Positions 8,966 to 18,638 are shown, counted from the first letter of the stretch. The stretch: 64,000 nt of DNA from Pseudomonas frederiksbergensis (GCF_003732665.1 NZ_MOBP01000027.1:36420-100419); one strand, 5' to 3'. Program-made: numbers and translations. The notes: a model not told the origin generated them from the letters alone.

Positions 8966-10237
8966 ATGAGCTATGTGATCGACCGACGTCTCAATGGCAA
9001 GAACAAGAGCACGGTGAACCGCCAGCGGTTCCTGCGGCGTTACCGTGATCACATCAAAAAGGCCGTCGAAGAGGCGGTCAGCCGGCGTTCCATTACCGAT
9101 ATGGAACATGGCGAGCAGATCAGCATTCCCGGTCGCGACATCGACGAACCGGTGCTCCACCACGGGCGTGGTGGCAAGCAGACCGTCGTGCACCCCGGCA
9201 ACAAGGAATTCACCAGCGGCGAACACATCGCCCGGCCACCCGGAGGTGGCGGCGGCAGGGGGCCCGGCAAGGCTGGCAACTCTGGCGAAGGGATGGACGA
9301 GTTCGTCTTCCAGATCACCCAGGAGGAATTCCTCGAATTCATGTTCGAGGACCTCGAACTGCCGAACCTGGTCAAGCGCAACCTGACCGGCACCGACACC
9401 TTCAAAACCGTGCGCGCCGGCATCAGTAACGAGGGCAACCCGTCGCGGATCAACATCATCCGCACCCTGCGCTCAGCTCATGCCCGACGCATAGCCCTCT
9501 CCGGCAGCAGCCGCAAGCGCTTACGCGACGCCAAAGAGGAACTGGCCCGACTGAAACGGGAAGAGCCGGACAACTTCGGCGATATCCAGGAAATCGAAGC
9601 GGAAATCGAGAAGCTCAGCGCGCGGATTCACCGGGTGCCGTTCCTCGATACCTTCGACCTCAAGTACAACTTGCTCATCAAGCAGCCCAACCCCAGCTCC
9701 AAAGCGGTGATGTTCTGCCTGATGGACGTGTCCGGCTCGATGACCCAGGCGACCAAGGACATCGCCAAGCGCTTCTTCATCCTGCTGTATCTATTTCTCA
9801 AGCGTAACTACGACAAGATCGACGTCGTGTTCATCCGCCACCACACCAGCGCCCGGGAAGTGGATGAGGAAGAGTTTTTCTACTCACGGGAAACCGGCGG
9901 CACCATCGTTTCCAGCGCCTTGAAACTGATGCAGGAGATCATGGCCGAGCGTTATCCGAGCAACGAGTGGAATATCTATGCCGCCCAGGCTTCCGATGGC
10001 GACAACTGGAACGATGATTCGCCGATCTGCCGCGACATCCTGATCAACCAGATCATGCCGTTTGTGCAGTACTACACTTACGTCGAGATCACCCCACGCG
10101 AACACCAGGCCCTGTGGTTCGAATACGAACGCATCGCCGAAGCCTTCTCTGACACTTTTGCCCAGCAGCAACTGGTCTCGGCCGGAGATATCTATCCGGT
10201 CTTCCGTGAACTCTTCCAGCGCAGGTTAGTGACATGA
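8966..10237 (+). CDS. yeaH: YeaH/YhbH family protein (DUF444, VWA-like)
   Basis: A 423-residue cytoplasmic protein of the DUF444 family, partner of the PrkA kinase in many proteobacteria. The N-terminal third is basic and Gly-rich (a GGGGGRGPG stretch near residue 95). A von Willebrand-type segment carries MDVSGSM (about residue 251), a MIDAS-like metal site. The ATG is preceded by GGAGG at ideal spacing. The stop overlaps the spoVR start (ATGA). Its exact activity is not known; context ties it to the PrkA/SpoVR stress module. Confidence 0.93.
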   Translation: MSYVIDRRLNGKNKSTVNRQRFLRRYRDHIKKAVEEAVSRRSITDMEHGEQISIPGRDIDEPVLHHGRGGKQTVVHPGNKEFTSGEHIARPPGGGGGRGPGKAGNSGEGMDEFVFQITQEEFLEFMFEDLELPNLVKRNLTGTDTFKTVRAGISNEGNPSRINIIRTLRSAHARRIALSGSSRKRLRDAKEELARLKREEPDNFGDIQEIEAEIEKLSARIHRVPFLDTFDLKYNLLIKQPNPSSKAVMFCLMDVSGSMTQATKDIAKRFFILLYLFLKRNYDKIDVVFIRHHTSAREVDEEEFFYSRETGGTIVSSALKLMQEIMAERYPSNEWNIYAAQASDGDNWNDDSPICRDILINQIMPFVQYYTYVEITPREHQALWFEYERIAEAFSDTFAQQQLVSAGDIYPVFRELFQRRLVT

Positions 10238-11796
10238 CCGCCAAAGAGCAGAAGCGCCAACCCATTTCCACCGGCTCCGAATGGACATTCGAGCTGATCC
10301 AGGCGTACGACAAGGAAATCAGTCGCCTGGCGGCCCGCTATGCCTTGGATACTTACCCCAACCAGATCGAAGTGATCACCGCCGAGCAAATGATGGACGC
10401 CTATGCGTCTGTCGGCATGCCGCTGGGTTATCACCATTGGTCCTACGGCAAGCACTTCCTCAGCACCGAGAAATCCTACTCTCGCGGGCAGATGGGCCTG
10501 GCCTACGAGATCGTGATCAACTCGGACCCGTGCATCGCCTACCTGATGGAAGAAAACACCATCTGTATGCAGGCGCTGGTAGTGGCTCACGCGTGCTATG
10601 GCCACAACAGCTTCTTCAAGGGCAACTACCTGTTCCGCACCTGGACCGATGCCAGTTCGATCATCGATTACCTGGTGTTCGCCAAGCAGTACATCATGCA
10701 GTGCGAGGAGCGCCACGGCATCGACGCGGTGGAAGACCTGCTCGATTCCTGCCATGCCCTGATGAACTACGGCGTTGACCGTTACAAACGTCCGTATCCG
10801 ATTTCCGCCGAGGAAGAACGCCGGCGGCAGAAGGACCGTGAAGAGCATCTGCAGAAACAGATCAACGACCTGTGGCGCACCATTCCCAAAGGCGCGGACA
10901 AGTACAGCGACAAGGACAACGCGCGCTTCCCCGCTGAACCTCAGGAAAACATCCTGTACTTCATCGAAAAACACGCGCCGCTACTGGAGCCTTGGCAGCG
11001 GGAAATCGTGCGGATCGTGCGCAAGATTGCCCAGTATTTCTACCCGCAACGCCAGACCCAGGTGATGAACGAAGGCTGGGCGACGTTCTGGCACTACACG
11101 CTGATGAACGACCTGTACGACGAAGGCCTGGTCACCGACGGCTTCATGATGGAGTTCCTGACGTCCCACACCAGTGTGGTCATGCAGCCCGGCTTCGACA
11201 GCCCCTACTACAGCGGCATCAACCCCTACGCCTTGGGATTCGCCATGTACCGGGACATCCGGCGCATGTGTGAACATCCAACCGAGGAGGATTACCGCTG
11301 GTTCCCGGAAATCGCTGGCACCGACTGGCTGTCGAGCATCAAGTTCGCCATGAGCAGCTTCAAGGATGAGAGCTTCATCCTGCAGTACTTGTCGCCCCAG
11401 GTGATCCGCGACTTGAAACTGTTCAGCATTCTCGATGACGACCAGAAGGACGATCTGCTGGTCCCAGCCATTCACGATGAACCTGGCTACCGGATCATCC
11501 GCGAAACCCTGGCGGCCCAGTACAACCTGGGCAACCGTGAACCTAACGTGCAGATCTACAGCATCGATCGGCGCGGCGACCGCTCCCTGACCCTGCGTCA
11601 CCAGCAACACGACCGTAAACCGTTGGGCGAATCCACCGAGGAAGTGCTCAAGCACTTGCACCGGCTGTGGGGCTTCGACATTCATCTGGAAACCCTGCAA
11701 GGCGACCAGGTAATGAAAGTCCATCACGTTCCACCCAGAAGTGAGCACGCCGAGGGGGATTACGGTCGGCTCGACCTGGCTGTCATTCACCTGTGA
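10234..11796 (+). CDS. SpoVR family protein (YcgB-like)
   Basis: A 520-residue member of the SpoVR/YcgB family. Bacillus SpoVR affects spore cortex formation, but in non-sporulating proteobacteria the family is linked to stress and phosphate or nitrogen limitation, with no enzymatic activity established. Conserved blocks are visible: GMPLGYHHWSYGK, ACYGHNSFFKGNYLF, and NEGWATFWHY, whose His/Glu pattern suggests a metal site. It overlaps yeaH by four bases and closes the prkA-yeaH-spoVR module. Confidence 0.94.
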   Translation: MTAKEQKRQPISTGSEWTFELIQAYDKEISRLAARYALDTYPNQIEVITAEQMMDAYASVGMPLGYHHWSYGKHFLSTEKSYSRGQMGLAYEIVINSDPCIAYLMEENTICMQALVVAHACYGHNSFFKGNYLFRTWTDASSIIDYLVFAKQYIMQCEERHGIDAVEDLLDSCHALMNYGVDRYKRPYPISAEEERRRQKDREEHLQKQINDLWRTIPKGADKYSDKDNARFPAEPQENILYFIEKHAPLLEPWQREIVRIVRKIAQYFYPQRQTQVMNEGWATFWHYTLMNDLYDEGLVTDGFMMEFLTSHTSVVMQPGFDSPYYSGINPYALGFAMYRDIRRMCEHPTEEDYRWFPEIAGTDWLSSIKFAMSSFKDESFILQYLSPQVIRDLKLFSILDDDQKDDLLVPAIHDEPGYRIIRETLAAQYNLGNREPNVQIYSIDRRGDRSLTLRHQQHDRKPLGESTEEVLKHLHRLWGFDIHLETLQGDQVMKVHHVPPRSEHAEGDYGRLDLAVIHL

Positions 11797-11861
11797 TTTT
11801 TGGTTTCTGCCTCCGGAAGTTCGACGCAACGGTTATTCTGTCGAGCTAACGGAGGTTTTTT

Positions 11862-13091
11862 ATGCAGATTTATAAAGTTGGCGGCGCCGTACGCGATCGC
11901 CTGCTGGGCATACCGGTCACTGACATCGACCGGGTTGTGGTCGGCGCGACCACAGAGGAAATGCTCGCCAAGGGTTTTCGCCCGGTAGGTGCGGACTTCC
12001 CGGTGTTTCTTCACCCCAAAACCGGCGAGGAATACGCCCTCGCCCGCACCGAACGCAAAAGCGGTCGCGGGTACGGCGGTTTCACCTTCCATGCCAGCCC
12101 CGAAGTCACCCTCGAAGAAGACCTGATCCGTCGCGACCTGACCATCAACGCCATGGCTGAAGACGATCAGCAGAACCTGACCGACCCCTATCACGGTCAG
12201 CGAGATCTTGAGGCGCGCCTGCTTCGCCACGTTTCCCCCGCTTTCGCCGAAGATCCGCTCCGAGTCTTGCGCGTTGCCCGCTTCGCTGCGCGCTATGCCG
12301 GGCTGGGTTTCAGCGTCGCGCCTGAGACGCTGGAGCTGATGCGTCAGCTCAGCGAATCCGGCGAACTGGAAGCGTTGACCGCCGAGCGCAGCTGGAAGGA
12401 AATATCCCGCGCCCTGATGGAAGACCAGCCTCAAGTATTTATCGAAGTGTTGCGGGCGTGCGATGCGCTCAAGGTGCTGATGCCGGAAGTCGATGCGTTG
12501 TTCGGCGTCCCGCAACCTGAAGCCCATCACCCGGAAATCGATACTGGCGTGCATACCTTGAGCGTGCTCGAACAATCGGCGCTGCACAAACAACCGCTGA
12601 CCGTGCGCTGGGCCTGCCTGCTGCATGATTTGGGCAAGGGCCTGACTCCGGAAGAGGAATGGCCTCGGCACATCGCCCACGAGCACACAGGCCTTAAGCT
12701 GATTAAAGCGGTGAACGAACGATTCAAGGCGCCGAAAGACTGCCAGGAATTGGCATTGTTGGTCGGCCAATATCACACCCACGGGCATCGGGCGCTTGAG
12801 CTGAAGCCATCGACGTTGCTGGAGTTGTTGCAGAGTTTTGACGTGTACCGGCGACCGCAGCGATTCGAGGAGTTTATTGCGGCGTGCGAGATGGATGCTC
12901 GGGGGCGTAAGGGCCTGGAACAGCGGAGTTATCCACAGGCGGATTATTTGCGCGGGGCGGCAACTGCGGCGCGGGGTGTGGCGGTTCAGCCGTTACTGGA
13001 GAAGGGATTCAAGGGGCCTGAGTTGGGTGAAGCAATCAAGCGTGAGCGGCTTAAGGCGCTGAAAGCCTACAAAGAGGCTGCATCTGCCTGA
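11862..13091 (+). CDS. cca: Multifunctional CCA tRNA nucleotidyltransferase
   Basis: This enzyme adds or repairs the 3' CCA of tRNAs in the cytoplasm. The 409-residue product has the class II nucleotidyltransferase head with GGAVRD (residues 7-12) and the catalytic DID pair (D21, D23). The RRDLTINAMA block follows, and a C-terminal HD phosphohydrolase domain carries HDLGKG at about residue 254, the domain giving the 2',3'-cyclic phosphodiesterase and phosphatase activities of the gammaproteobacterial long form. An ACGGAGG ribosome binding site precedes the ATG. An exact DnaA-box 9-mer lies inside the gene at 12929-12937 and is probably incidental. Confidence 0.96.
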   Translation: MQIYKVGGAVRDRLLGIPVTDIDRVVVGATTEEMLAKGFRPVGADFPVFLHPKTGEEYALARTERKSGRGYGGFTFHASPEVTLEEDLIRRDLTINAMAEDDQQNLTDPYHGQRDLEARLLRHVSPAFAEDPLRVLRVARFAARYAGLGFSVAPETLELMRQLSESGELEALTAERSWKEISRALMEDQPQVFIEVLRACDALKVLMPEVDALFGVPQPEAHHPEIDTGVHTLSVLEQSALHKQPLTVRWACLLHDLGKGLTPEEEWPRHIAHEHTGLKLIKAVNERFKAPKDCQELALLVGQYHTHGHRALELKPSTLLELLQSFDVYRRPQRFEEFIAACEMDARGRKGLEQRSYPQADYLRGAATAARGVAVQPLLEKGFKGPELGEAIKRERLKALKAYKEAASA

Positions 13092-13094
13092 AAA

Positions 13095-13174
13095 GCTTCG
13101 CGAGCAAGCCCGCTCCCACATTGGATCTCTGGCGTTCGCACAATCCAATGTGGGAGCGGGCTTGCTCGCGAAGG
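13095..13174. repeat. REP pair, type A (REPIN)
   Basis: Two inverted copies of a GC-rich palindromic element (core GGGAGCGGGCTTGCTCGCG) face each other over a spacer of about 25 bases, between the convergent cca and folK genes. This is the doublet form known as a REPIN in P. fluorescens, mobilised by RAYT transposases. No RAYT gene lies in this window. Confidence 0.9.
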
Positions 13175-13185
13175 CGTCATCCGCC

Positions 13186-13704
13186 TCACAACAAATCAGA
13201 AGGCGTCAGTTGCCGCCCACGCCACTCAAACGCCACCGGCGCCAACACCTGGTCAATCTGCGCCTCAGCCCACAACGTAGCGAAACTTTTGCCCACCCCC
13301 GGATGCACCCGGTCCGGCGCAATCAGCGACAACGGCCACAACACAAAGGCGTTTTTCAGGATTTCGGCCCGGGGCAGAATCAACCCATCGAAGTTGCCCA
13401 CCAGGTCGCCGAACAACAGCACGTCGATATCCAGCGGCAAACCCTTGCGATCCGGCGCGTAACGGCCGTTATCCGCTTCGATGAATTTCAACCGGCGGTC
13501 CAGTTCCATCAGCGGCAGATCGGTGAAGGCCGACACCACGAAATTGAAGAACGGACCGCTCTTGATCCCCACCGGCTGGCTTTCGAACACCGCCGAACAG
13601 CGGATATCTACCAGGAAACCCGCCAGGGCCTCCAGGCCAGCCTGCAAATGGGATTCGCGCTCGATATTGCTACCAAGCCCGAGGTACACCTGGGTCAGCG
13701 ACAT
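13186..13704 (-). CDS. folK: 2-amino-4-hydroxy-6-hydroxymethyldihydropteridine pyrophosphokinase FolK
   Basis: FolK transfers pyrophosphate from ATP to 6-hydroxymethyl-7,8-dihydropterin in folate synthesis. The 172-residue protein shows VYLGLGSNIERE at the N-terminus, FESQPVG.KSGPFFN in the middle, and LDIDVLLFGD towards the C-terminal half, the Asp pair binding the catalytic Mg2+. It overlaps the 3' end of folB by ten bases, giving a two-step folate operon on the minus strand that converges on cca. Confidence 0.95.
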   Translation of the reverse strand: MSLTQVYLGLGSNIERESHLQAGLEALAGFLVDIRCSAVFESQPVGIKSGPFFNFVVSAFTDLPLMELDRRLKFIEADNGRYAPDRKGLPLDIDVLLFGDLVGNFDGLILPRAEILKNAFVLWPLSLIAPDRVHPGVGKSFATLWAEAQIDQVLAPVAFEWRGRQLTPSDLL

Positions 13705-14051
13705 CCGCGCTCGATCTCCACGCCGACGCCACCGGTGGCCGCCGGGACCGCGCCGGGCTTGGTCAGCTTGAGGCGCATCCAGGTGATCTTGAATTCGCTC
13801 ATCAGGACTTCCACCAAACGCTCGGCAAAGGTTTCGACGAGTTGGAACTGCGCCTGCTCGGCAAATGCCTGGATACGCGAGGAAACACTCGCGTAGTCGA
13901 GCGCCAGGGTCAGGTCGTCACCCGCGGCTGCCGGGCGATTGTCCCAAGCGAAGCTCAGATCAAGTCGCAGGCATTGTCGGATGCCGCGCTCCCAGTCGTA
14001 GGCACCGATCACGGTGTCGACTTCCAGGCCCTCGATAAACACTCTGTCCAA
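13695..14051 (-). CDS. folB: Dihydroneopterin aldolase FolB
   Basis: FolB cleaves (and epimerises) 7,8-dihydroneopterin to the FolK substrate. I chose the TTG at 14049-14051 as start because a GGAG lies eight bases before it and the product then begins LDRVFIEGLEVDTVIGAYDWE, the usual family N-terminus, giving 118 residues. An upstream ATG at 14075 would add eight residues but has a poorer context. The conserved YDWER and glutamate-containing active-site region are present. It is coupled to folK by overlap and divergent from plsY. Confidence 0.93.
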   Translation of the reverse strand: MDRVFIEGLEVDTVIGAYDWERGIRQCLRLDLSFAWDNRPAAAGDDLTLALDYASVSSRIQAFAEQAQFQLVETFAERLVEVLMSEFKITWMRLKLTKPGAVPAATGGVGVEIERGCR

Positions 14052-14125
14052 GCACTTTTCTCCGCTGCACGACAAGGGCGCAATGCGCCGTTAGAATCAG
14101 GGCGTCCTCGCCCGGAATAGTTAGC

Positions 14126-14695
14126 ATGTTTTGGTTATTGGCGACCTTCGCCTACCTGCTCGGCTCTCTGTCCTTCGCCATTTTGCTCAGCCGCCTGACC
14201 GGTAACCCCGATCCGCGAATGAGTGGCTCGGGCAATGCCGGCGCCACCAACATGTTGCGCCTGGCCGGCAAGAAACTCGCCGTCCTGACCCTGCTCGGCG
14301 ATTTATGCAAAGGCTTGGTGCCCGTGCTGATCGCCGGTTTTGCCGGCCTTTCGCTGCAAGAACAGGCGTGGATCGGCGTATGCGCCGTGATCGGTCACCT
14401 GTTCCCGCTGTATTTCCGCTTTCGCGGCGGCAAGGGTGTCGCCACCGCTGCCGGCATGTTGCTCGGCCTCTACCCGCCCGCAGCCCTGCTGGCGGTTTGC
14501 GCCTGGCTGCTGACGTTCTACCTGACCCGCACCAGCTCACTGGCGGCGCTGATCGCCACGCCGCTGACCCTGCCACTGCTCGCCTGGCAAGAGCCGGCGG
14601 CACTGCTGCCCATGAGCGCGCTCACGGCACTGATCGTCTGGCGCCATCGCGGCAATCTACGCGACCTGTTTGCCGGGCGCGAACGGCATTTTTAA
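14126..14695 (+). CDS. plsY: Glycerol-3-phosphate acyltransferase PlsY
   Basis: PlsY is an inner-membrane enzyme that uses acyl-phosphate to acylate glycerol-3-phosphate, the first committed step of phospholipid synthesis. The 189-residue protein has about five hydrophobic segments and the family motifs: SGNAGATNMLR (phosphate-binding loop), GHLFPLYFRFRGGKGVAT, and an Arg-rich C-terminal tail. It is a single gene between divergent folB and convergent tsaD. Confidence 0.96.
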   Translation: MFWLLATFAYLLGSLSFAILLSRLTGNPDPRMSGSGNAGATNMLRLAGKKLAVLTLLGDLCKGLVPVLIAGFAGLSLQEQAWIGVCAVIGHLFPLYFRFRGGKGVATAAGMLLGLYPPAALLAVCAWLLTFYLTRTSSLAALIATPLTLPLLAWQEPAALLPMSALTALIVWRHRGNLRDLFAGRERHF

Positions 14696-14730
14696 ATACC
14701 GCACATGAGCGCCGCTCATCGCGCACGTCA

Positions 14731-15756
14731 TCAAAGTGCCGACAACTGCTCCATCGGCCAGCGCGCCTGCACGCTGATCGCCAGGCTTTCGTGCTGACCC
14801 GCCTGCAAACGCTGGCAACCGGCAAACGCAATCATCGCGCCGTTATCGGTGCAGAATTCCGGGCGCGCATAAAACACATCGCCCTTCATATCGCCGAGCA
14901 TTTTTTCCAGGGAGGTGCGCAGTGCCTTGTTGGCGCTGACGCCCCCAGCGATCACCAGACGCTTCATGCCCGCTGCTTTCAGGGCACGCTTGCACTTGAT
15001 GGTTAAAGTCTCCACCACGGCCTGCTGGAACGCCAGCGCGATGTCGCAACGGGCTTGCTCTCCGTCGTCTCCGGCGCTGACGCACTGCTGCCAGGTGTTC
15101 AGGGCTGAGGTTTTCAAGCCGCTGAAGCTGAAGGCCAGGCCCGGGCGGTCGCACATCGGACGCGGGAACGTGAAACGCCCTGCAACTCCCTGCTCCGCCA
15201 GGCGGGCGATTTCCGGACCGCCCGGATAATTAAGACCCATCATCTTCGCGGTCTTGTCGAACGCTTCTCCGGCGGCATCGTCGAGGGTCTCGCCCAACAA
15301 CGTGTATTGGCCGATCCCGTCGACCTGAACCAGCTGCGTATGACCGCCCGACACTAACAAAGCGACGAACGGAAATTGTGGCGGTTGCGGCTCCAGCATC
15401 GGCGCCAGCAAATGGCCTTCCATGTGGTGCACGCCGAGGGCTGGAATGCCCCAGGCAAAGGCCAGCGCCTGGGCGCAGGAAGCCCCCACCAGCAGCGCAC
15501 CCACCAAGCCGGGACCGGCGGTGTAAGCGATGGCGTCGATCTCGGTCGGTACGCAGCCGGCTTCGGCCAACACCTGACGGATCAAGGGCAGCATGCGTTT
15601 GACGTGATCACGGGAGGCCAACTCCGGCACCACACCGCCATAGGCGCGATGCAGGTCGATCTGGCTGAACAGCGCGTCGGCCAGCAGGCCGCGTTCACTG
15701 TCATACAATGCGACACCGGTTTCGTCGCAGGAGGTTTCTAATCCCAGTACTAGCAT
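14731..15756 (-). CDS. tsaD: tRNA threonylcarbamoyladenosine synthase subunit TsaD
   Basis: TsaD transfers the threonylcarbamoyl group to A37 of ANN-decoding tRNAs, acting with TsaB, TsaE and TsaC. The 341-residue product starts MLVLGLETSCDETG, the ASKHA nucleotide-binding phosphate motif. The metal-binding histidines are in GVHHMEGH (H111 and H115), followed by VSGGHTQLV and a C-terminal DNGAMIA. It is transcribed divergently from rpsU. Older names are gcp and ygjD. Confidence 0.97.
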   Translation of the reverse strand: MLVLGLETSCDETGVALYDSERGLLADALFSQIDLHRAYGGVVPELASRDHVKRMLPLIRQVLAEAGCVPTEIDAIAYTAGPGLVGALLVGASCAQALAFAWGIPALGVHHMEGHLLAPMLEPQPPQFPFVALLVSGGHTQLVQVDGIGQYTLLGETLDDAAGEAFDKTAKMMGLNYPGGPEIARLAEQGVAGRFTFPRPMCDRPGLAFSFSGLKTSALNTWQQCVSAGDDGEQARCDIALAFQQAVVETLTIKCKRALKAAGMKRLVIAGGVSANKALRTSLEKMLGDMKGDVFYARPEFCTDNGAMIAFAGCQRLQAGQHESLAISVQARWPMEQLSAL

Positions 15757-15955
15757 GGGTTTGCGCCTTGTTTAGGCTGAATTCGAAGGCGCGCATAATA
15801 GTCGCCATGGGATGCCCCGACTAGCGGTTTTCGATCAGAGGCTTTGCATTCCGGTCGATGAGGGGTTAACATCCGCAACCCTTAAAAACCGACGTCTTCA
15901 AGTGCTCTTTTGCCGCGAGGATGTTGACCCCGGTAATGAATGAAGGTAGCTCTGG

Positions 15956-16171
15956 ATGCCAGCCGTCAAAGTAAAAGAGAACGAACCCTTCGACGTAGCT
16001 CTGCGTCGTTTCAAGCGCTCCTGCGAAAAAGCCGGTGTACTGGCTGAAGTTCGTAGCCGCGAATTTTACGAGAAGCCAACTTCTGAGCGTAAGCGCAAAG
16101 CAGCAGCCGCTGTTAAGCGTCACGCCAAGAAAGTACAGCGCGAACAGCGCCGCGCCGTTCGTCTGTACTAA
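15956..16171 (+). CDS. rpsU: 30S ribosomal protein S21
   Basis: S21 is a 71-residue, strongly basic ribosomal protein that sits near the anti-Shine-Dalgarno region of the 30S subunit and helps initiation. The sequence [20 protein letters not shown] with a Lys/Arg-rich tail ending RRAVRLY is diagnostic. It is the first gene of the rpsU-dnaG-rpoD macromolecular synthesis cluster, followed by a hairpin and an unusually long gap before dnaG. Confidence 0.98.
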
Positions 16172-16200
16172 TACACAGACGTTCGTAGCAAGCTTCTGCC

Positions 16201-16223
16201 AAGCCCGGCCCTCAGCCGGGCTT
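16201..16223 (+). terminator. GC-rich hairpin behind rpsU
   Basis: A perfect 9-bp stem (AAGCCCGGC against GCCGGGCTT, five-base loop) starts 29 bases after the rpsU stop. There is no T run after it, so termination is likely partial. In the related rpsU-dnaG-rpoD operon of E. coli a terminator at this place limits read-through into dnaG. Confidence 0.65.
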
Positions 16224-16647
16224 ATGGCATTTGCGTAAAACGCTTGATGCTTTACCGTCAACGCCGCAGACGCGACCGAGACAAACCTGCTTCACAGCGT
16301 CAGACCTGGCTCTTTTGCCAGCGGTGCACGTCTTTTCTGACGAGCCTTCCAAGGCTACTGACGAGCACACCCACTGATTCCTCTTACGACGATCAGCCCA
16401 AGGCACCTGCTTGCGTGCCCGCTTATGAGCTATCCGAGGCCATCAACTGGCCGTAGCGGATTTCAGCGCAACACTTTCAAATAGTCGAATACTGATTGGT
16501 ACTAACGTCAGTGGATTTTCGGCAGATACACTTCCCGATAGCGATGACGCAGACGACACCGGTCGAGCCGCATATTTTGCGCGCCTCAAACAATGACCCG
16601 CGGTCGCCAGCCTTTGTTTTGGGTCCATTTCAGATGACGAGAACGCC
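16224..16647. other. Non-coding gap between rpsU and dnaG
   Basis: About 420 bases without a credible gene. A 70-codon open frame (16244-16456, +) has no family signature and poor codon character. Small hairpins occur at 16343-16356 (AGCCTT/AAGGCT) and near 16438-16452 (GGCCA/TGGCC). The dnaG promoter presumably lies here, but no strong sigma-70 match is evident by eye. Confidence 0.5.
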
Positions 16648-18624
16648 ATGGCCGGGCTAATTCCCCAGAGCTTCATTGACGACCTTCTGAACCGCACCGA
16701 CATCGTCGATGTGGTCAGCTCGCGCCTGCAAATGAAAAAAGCCGGCAAGAACTACACCGCCTGCTGCCCTTTCCACAAAGAGAAAACCCCGTCCTTCAGC
16801 GTCAGCCCCGACAAACAGTTCTATTACTGCTTCGGCTGCGGCGCTGGCGGCAACGCCCTCGGCTTCATGATGGACCACGACAACCTGGATTTCGTCCAGG
16901 CTGTCGAGGAACTGGCCAAAGCCGCTGGCATGGAAATCCCCCGCGAAGAAAGCGGCCGGCCGCACAAGCCGCGGCAGCCGACCGATTCGCCGCTGTACCC
17001 GCTGCTCAACGCTGCCGCCGAGTTTTACCGGCAGGCGCTGAAAAGCCATCCATCGCGCAAAGCCGCCGTGGATTACTTGAAAGGTCGCGGCCTGACCGGC
17101 GAAATTGCCCGGGACTTCGGCCTCGGCTTCGCCCCGCCGGGCTGGGACAATCTGTTCAAGCATTTGAGCAGCGATACCCTGCAACAGAAAGCCATGGTCG
17201 ATGCCGGCCTGCTGATCGAGAACGCCGAGACCGGCAAACGCTATGACCGCTTCCGCGATCGCGTGATGTTCCCGATCCGCGACAGTCGCGGGCGCATCAT
17301 TGCCTTCGGTGGCCGCGTGCTGGGCGACGACAAGCCCAAATACCTGAACTCACCGGAAACCCCGGTCTTCCATAAAGGCCAAGAGCTTTACGGCCTTTAC
17401 GAAGCGCGCAAGAACAACCGCAACCTCGACGAAATCATCGTCGTCGAAGGCTACATGGACGTCATCGCCCTCGCCCAACAAGGCCTGCGCAATGCCGTCG
17501 CGACCCTGGGCACCGCCACCAGCGAAGAGCACTTGAAGCGACTGTTTCGCGTCGTGCCTAACGTTTTGTTCTGTTTCGATGGCGACCAGGCTGGCCGAAA
17601 TGCTGCATGGCGCGCACTGGAAGCAGCACTGCCCTGCTTGCAGGACGGGCGACGGGCACGTTTCCTGTTCCTGCCCGAGGGTGAAGACCCGGATACGTTG
17701 GTGCGCTCCGAGGGCACTGACGCCTTCCGGGCGCGGATCAATCAGCACGCCCAGCCCCTGGCGGATTATTTCTTCCAGCAACTGACCGAAGAATCGGACC
17801 CGCGCTCGCTCGAAGGCAAGGCCCATATGGCCACCCTCGCGGCACCGCTGATCGATAAAGTACCGGGGGCCAACCTGCGCATCCTGATGCGCCAGCGACT
17901 GACCGAAATCACCGGCCTGACGGGGGAAGCCATGAGTCAGCTGGTGCAAAGCGCTCCTCAGGACGCGCCGCCCGCCTACGATCCAGGCATCGATTACGAC
18001 GCCATGCCGGATTACAGCGACTACCATCAGCCGCAGGCACAAGACACGTACGCGCCGCAGCAGGAATGGACGCCGAAGAAACCCGGTGCCGGCGGCAAGA
18101 AGTGGGACAAGAAACCCTGGGACAAGAACGGCAAGCGAGGCGATCGCGATCAACCGAGCGCACCTCGCACACCGATTGCGGTGGAAGCGCCGACACTGAT
18201 CGCCCTGCGCACGCTCATTCATCACCCGGATCTGGCCGGCAAGGTAGAAACCGCCGACCACTTCGCCAATGAAAGCAACACCTATGCGCAACTGCTCGTC
18301 GCCCTGATCGAGGCGGTGCAAAAAAATCCTAAGCTAAACTCAATCCAACTGATGGCCCGCTGGCACGGGACCGAACAGGGACGATTGCTCAAGGCTTTGG
18401 CGGAAAAGGAATGGCTGATTGACGGTGACAACCTTGAACAACAGTTTTTAGACACCATTACTAGGCTATCGGCAACGCAACACACGGATAGCCTGGAAGC
18501 ACTAATCAGGAAAGCAAGGCAGCCAGGATTGACCGCGGAGGAAGCAAATCAGATCGCAAATCAGATGCGCGACCTATTAAAACGCAATATGGCTGTATCA
18601 ACCCCGACCTCAACTGGCGCGTGA
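16648..18624 (+). CDS. dnaG: DNA primase DnaG
   Basis: DnaG makes RNA primers at the replication fork. The 658-residue protein has an N-terminal CHC2 zinc-binding domain (cysteines in TACCPFH about residues 39-43 and YYCFGCG at 61 and 64). The catalytic core has a TOPRIM motif, VVEGYMDVIAL, at about residue 265, and a C-terminal helicase-binding domain binds DnaB. A low-complexity Lys/Asp/Pro-rich linker (about residues 460-500) separates core and C-terminal domain. rpoD follows after 67 bases. Confidence 0.97.
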   Translation: MAGLIPQSFIDDLLNRTDIVDVVSSRLQMKKAGKNYTACCPFHKEKTPSFSVSPDKQFYYCFGCGAGGNALGFMMDHDNLDFVQAVEELAKAAGMEIPREESGRPHKPRQPTDSPLYPLLNAAAEFYRQALKSHPSRKAAVDYLKGRGLTGEIARDFGLGFAPPGWDNLFKHLSSDTLQQKAMVDAGLLIENAETGKRYDRFRDRVMFPIRDSRGRIIAFGGRVLGDDKPKYLNSPETPVFHKGQELYGLYEARKNNRNLDEIIVVEGYMDVIALAQQGLRNAVATLGTATSEEHLKRLFRVVPNVLFCFDGDQAGRNAAWRALEAALPCLQDGRRARFLFLPEGEDPDTLVRSEGTDAFRARINQHAQPLADYFFQQLTEESDPRSLEGKAHMATLAAPLIDKVPGANLRILMRQRLTEITGLTGEAMSQLVQSAPQDAPPAYDPGIDYDAMPDYSDYHQPQAQDTYAPQQEWTPKKPGAGGKKWDKKPWDKNGKRGDRDQPSAPRTPIAVEAPTLIALRTLIHHPDLAGKVETADHFANESNTYAQLLVALIEAVQKNPKLNSIQLMARWHGTEQGRLLKALAEKEWLIDGDNLEQQFLDTITRLSATQHTDSLEALIRKARQPGLTAEEANQIANQMRDLLKRNMAVSTPTSTGA

Positions 18625-18638
18625 GGTCATAGCTCAGG

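Noticed and set aside
12929..12937. Exact DnaA box inside cca
   Set aside because: Single site in coding sequence, compatible with chance.
16244..16456. 70-codon open frame after rpsU
   Set aside because: No ribosome binding site or family features; low-quality codon use.
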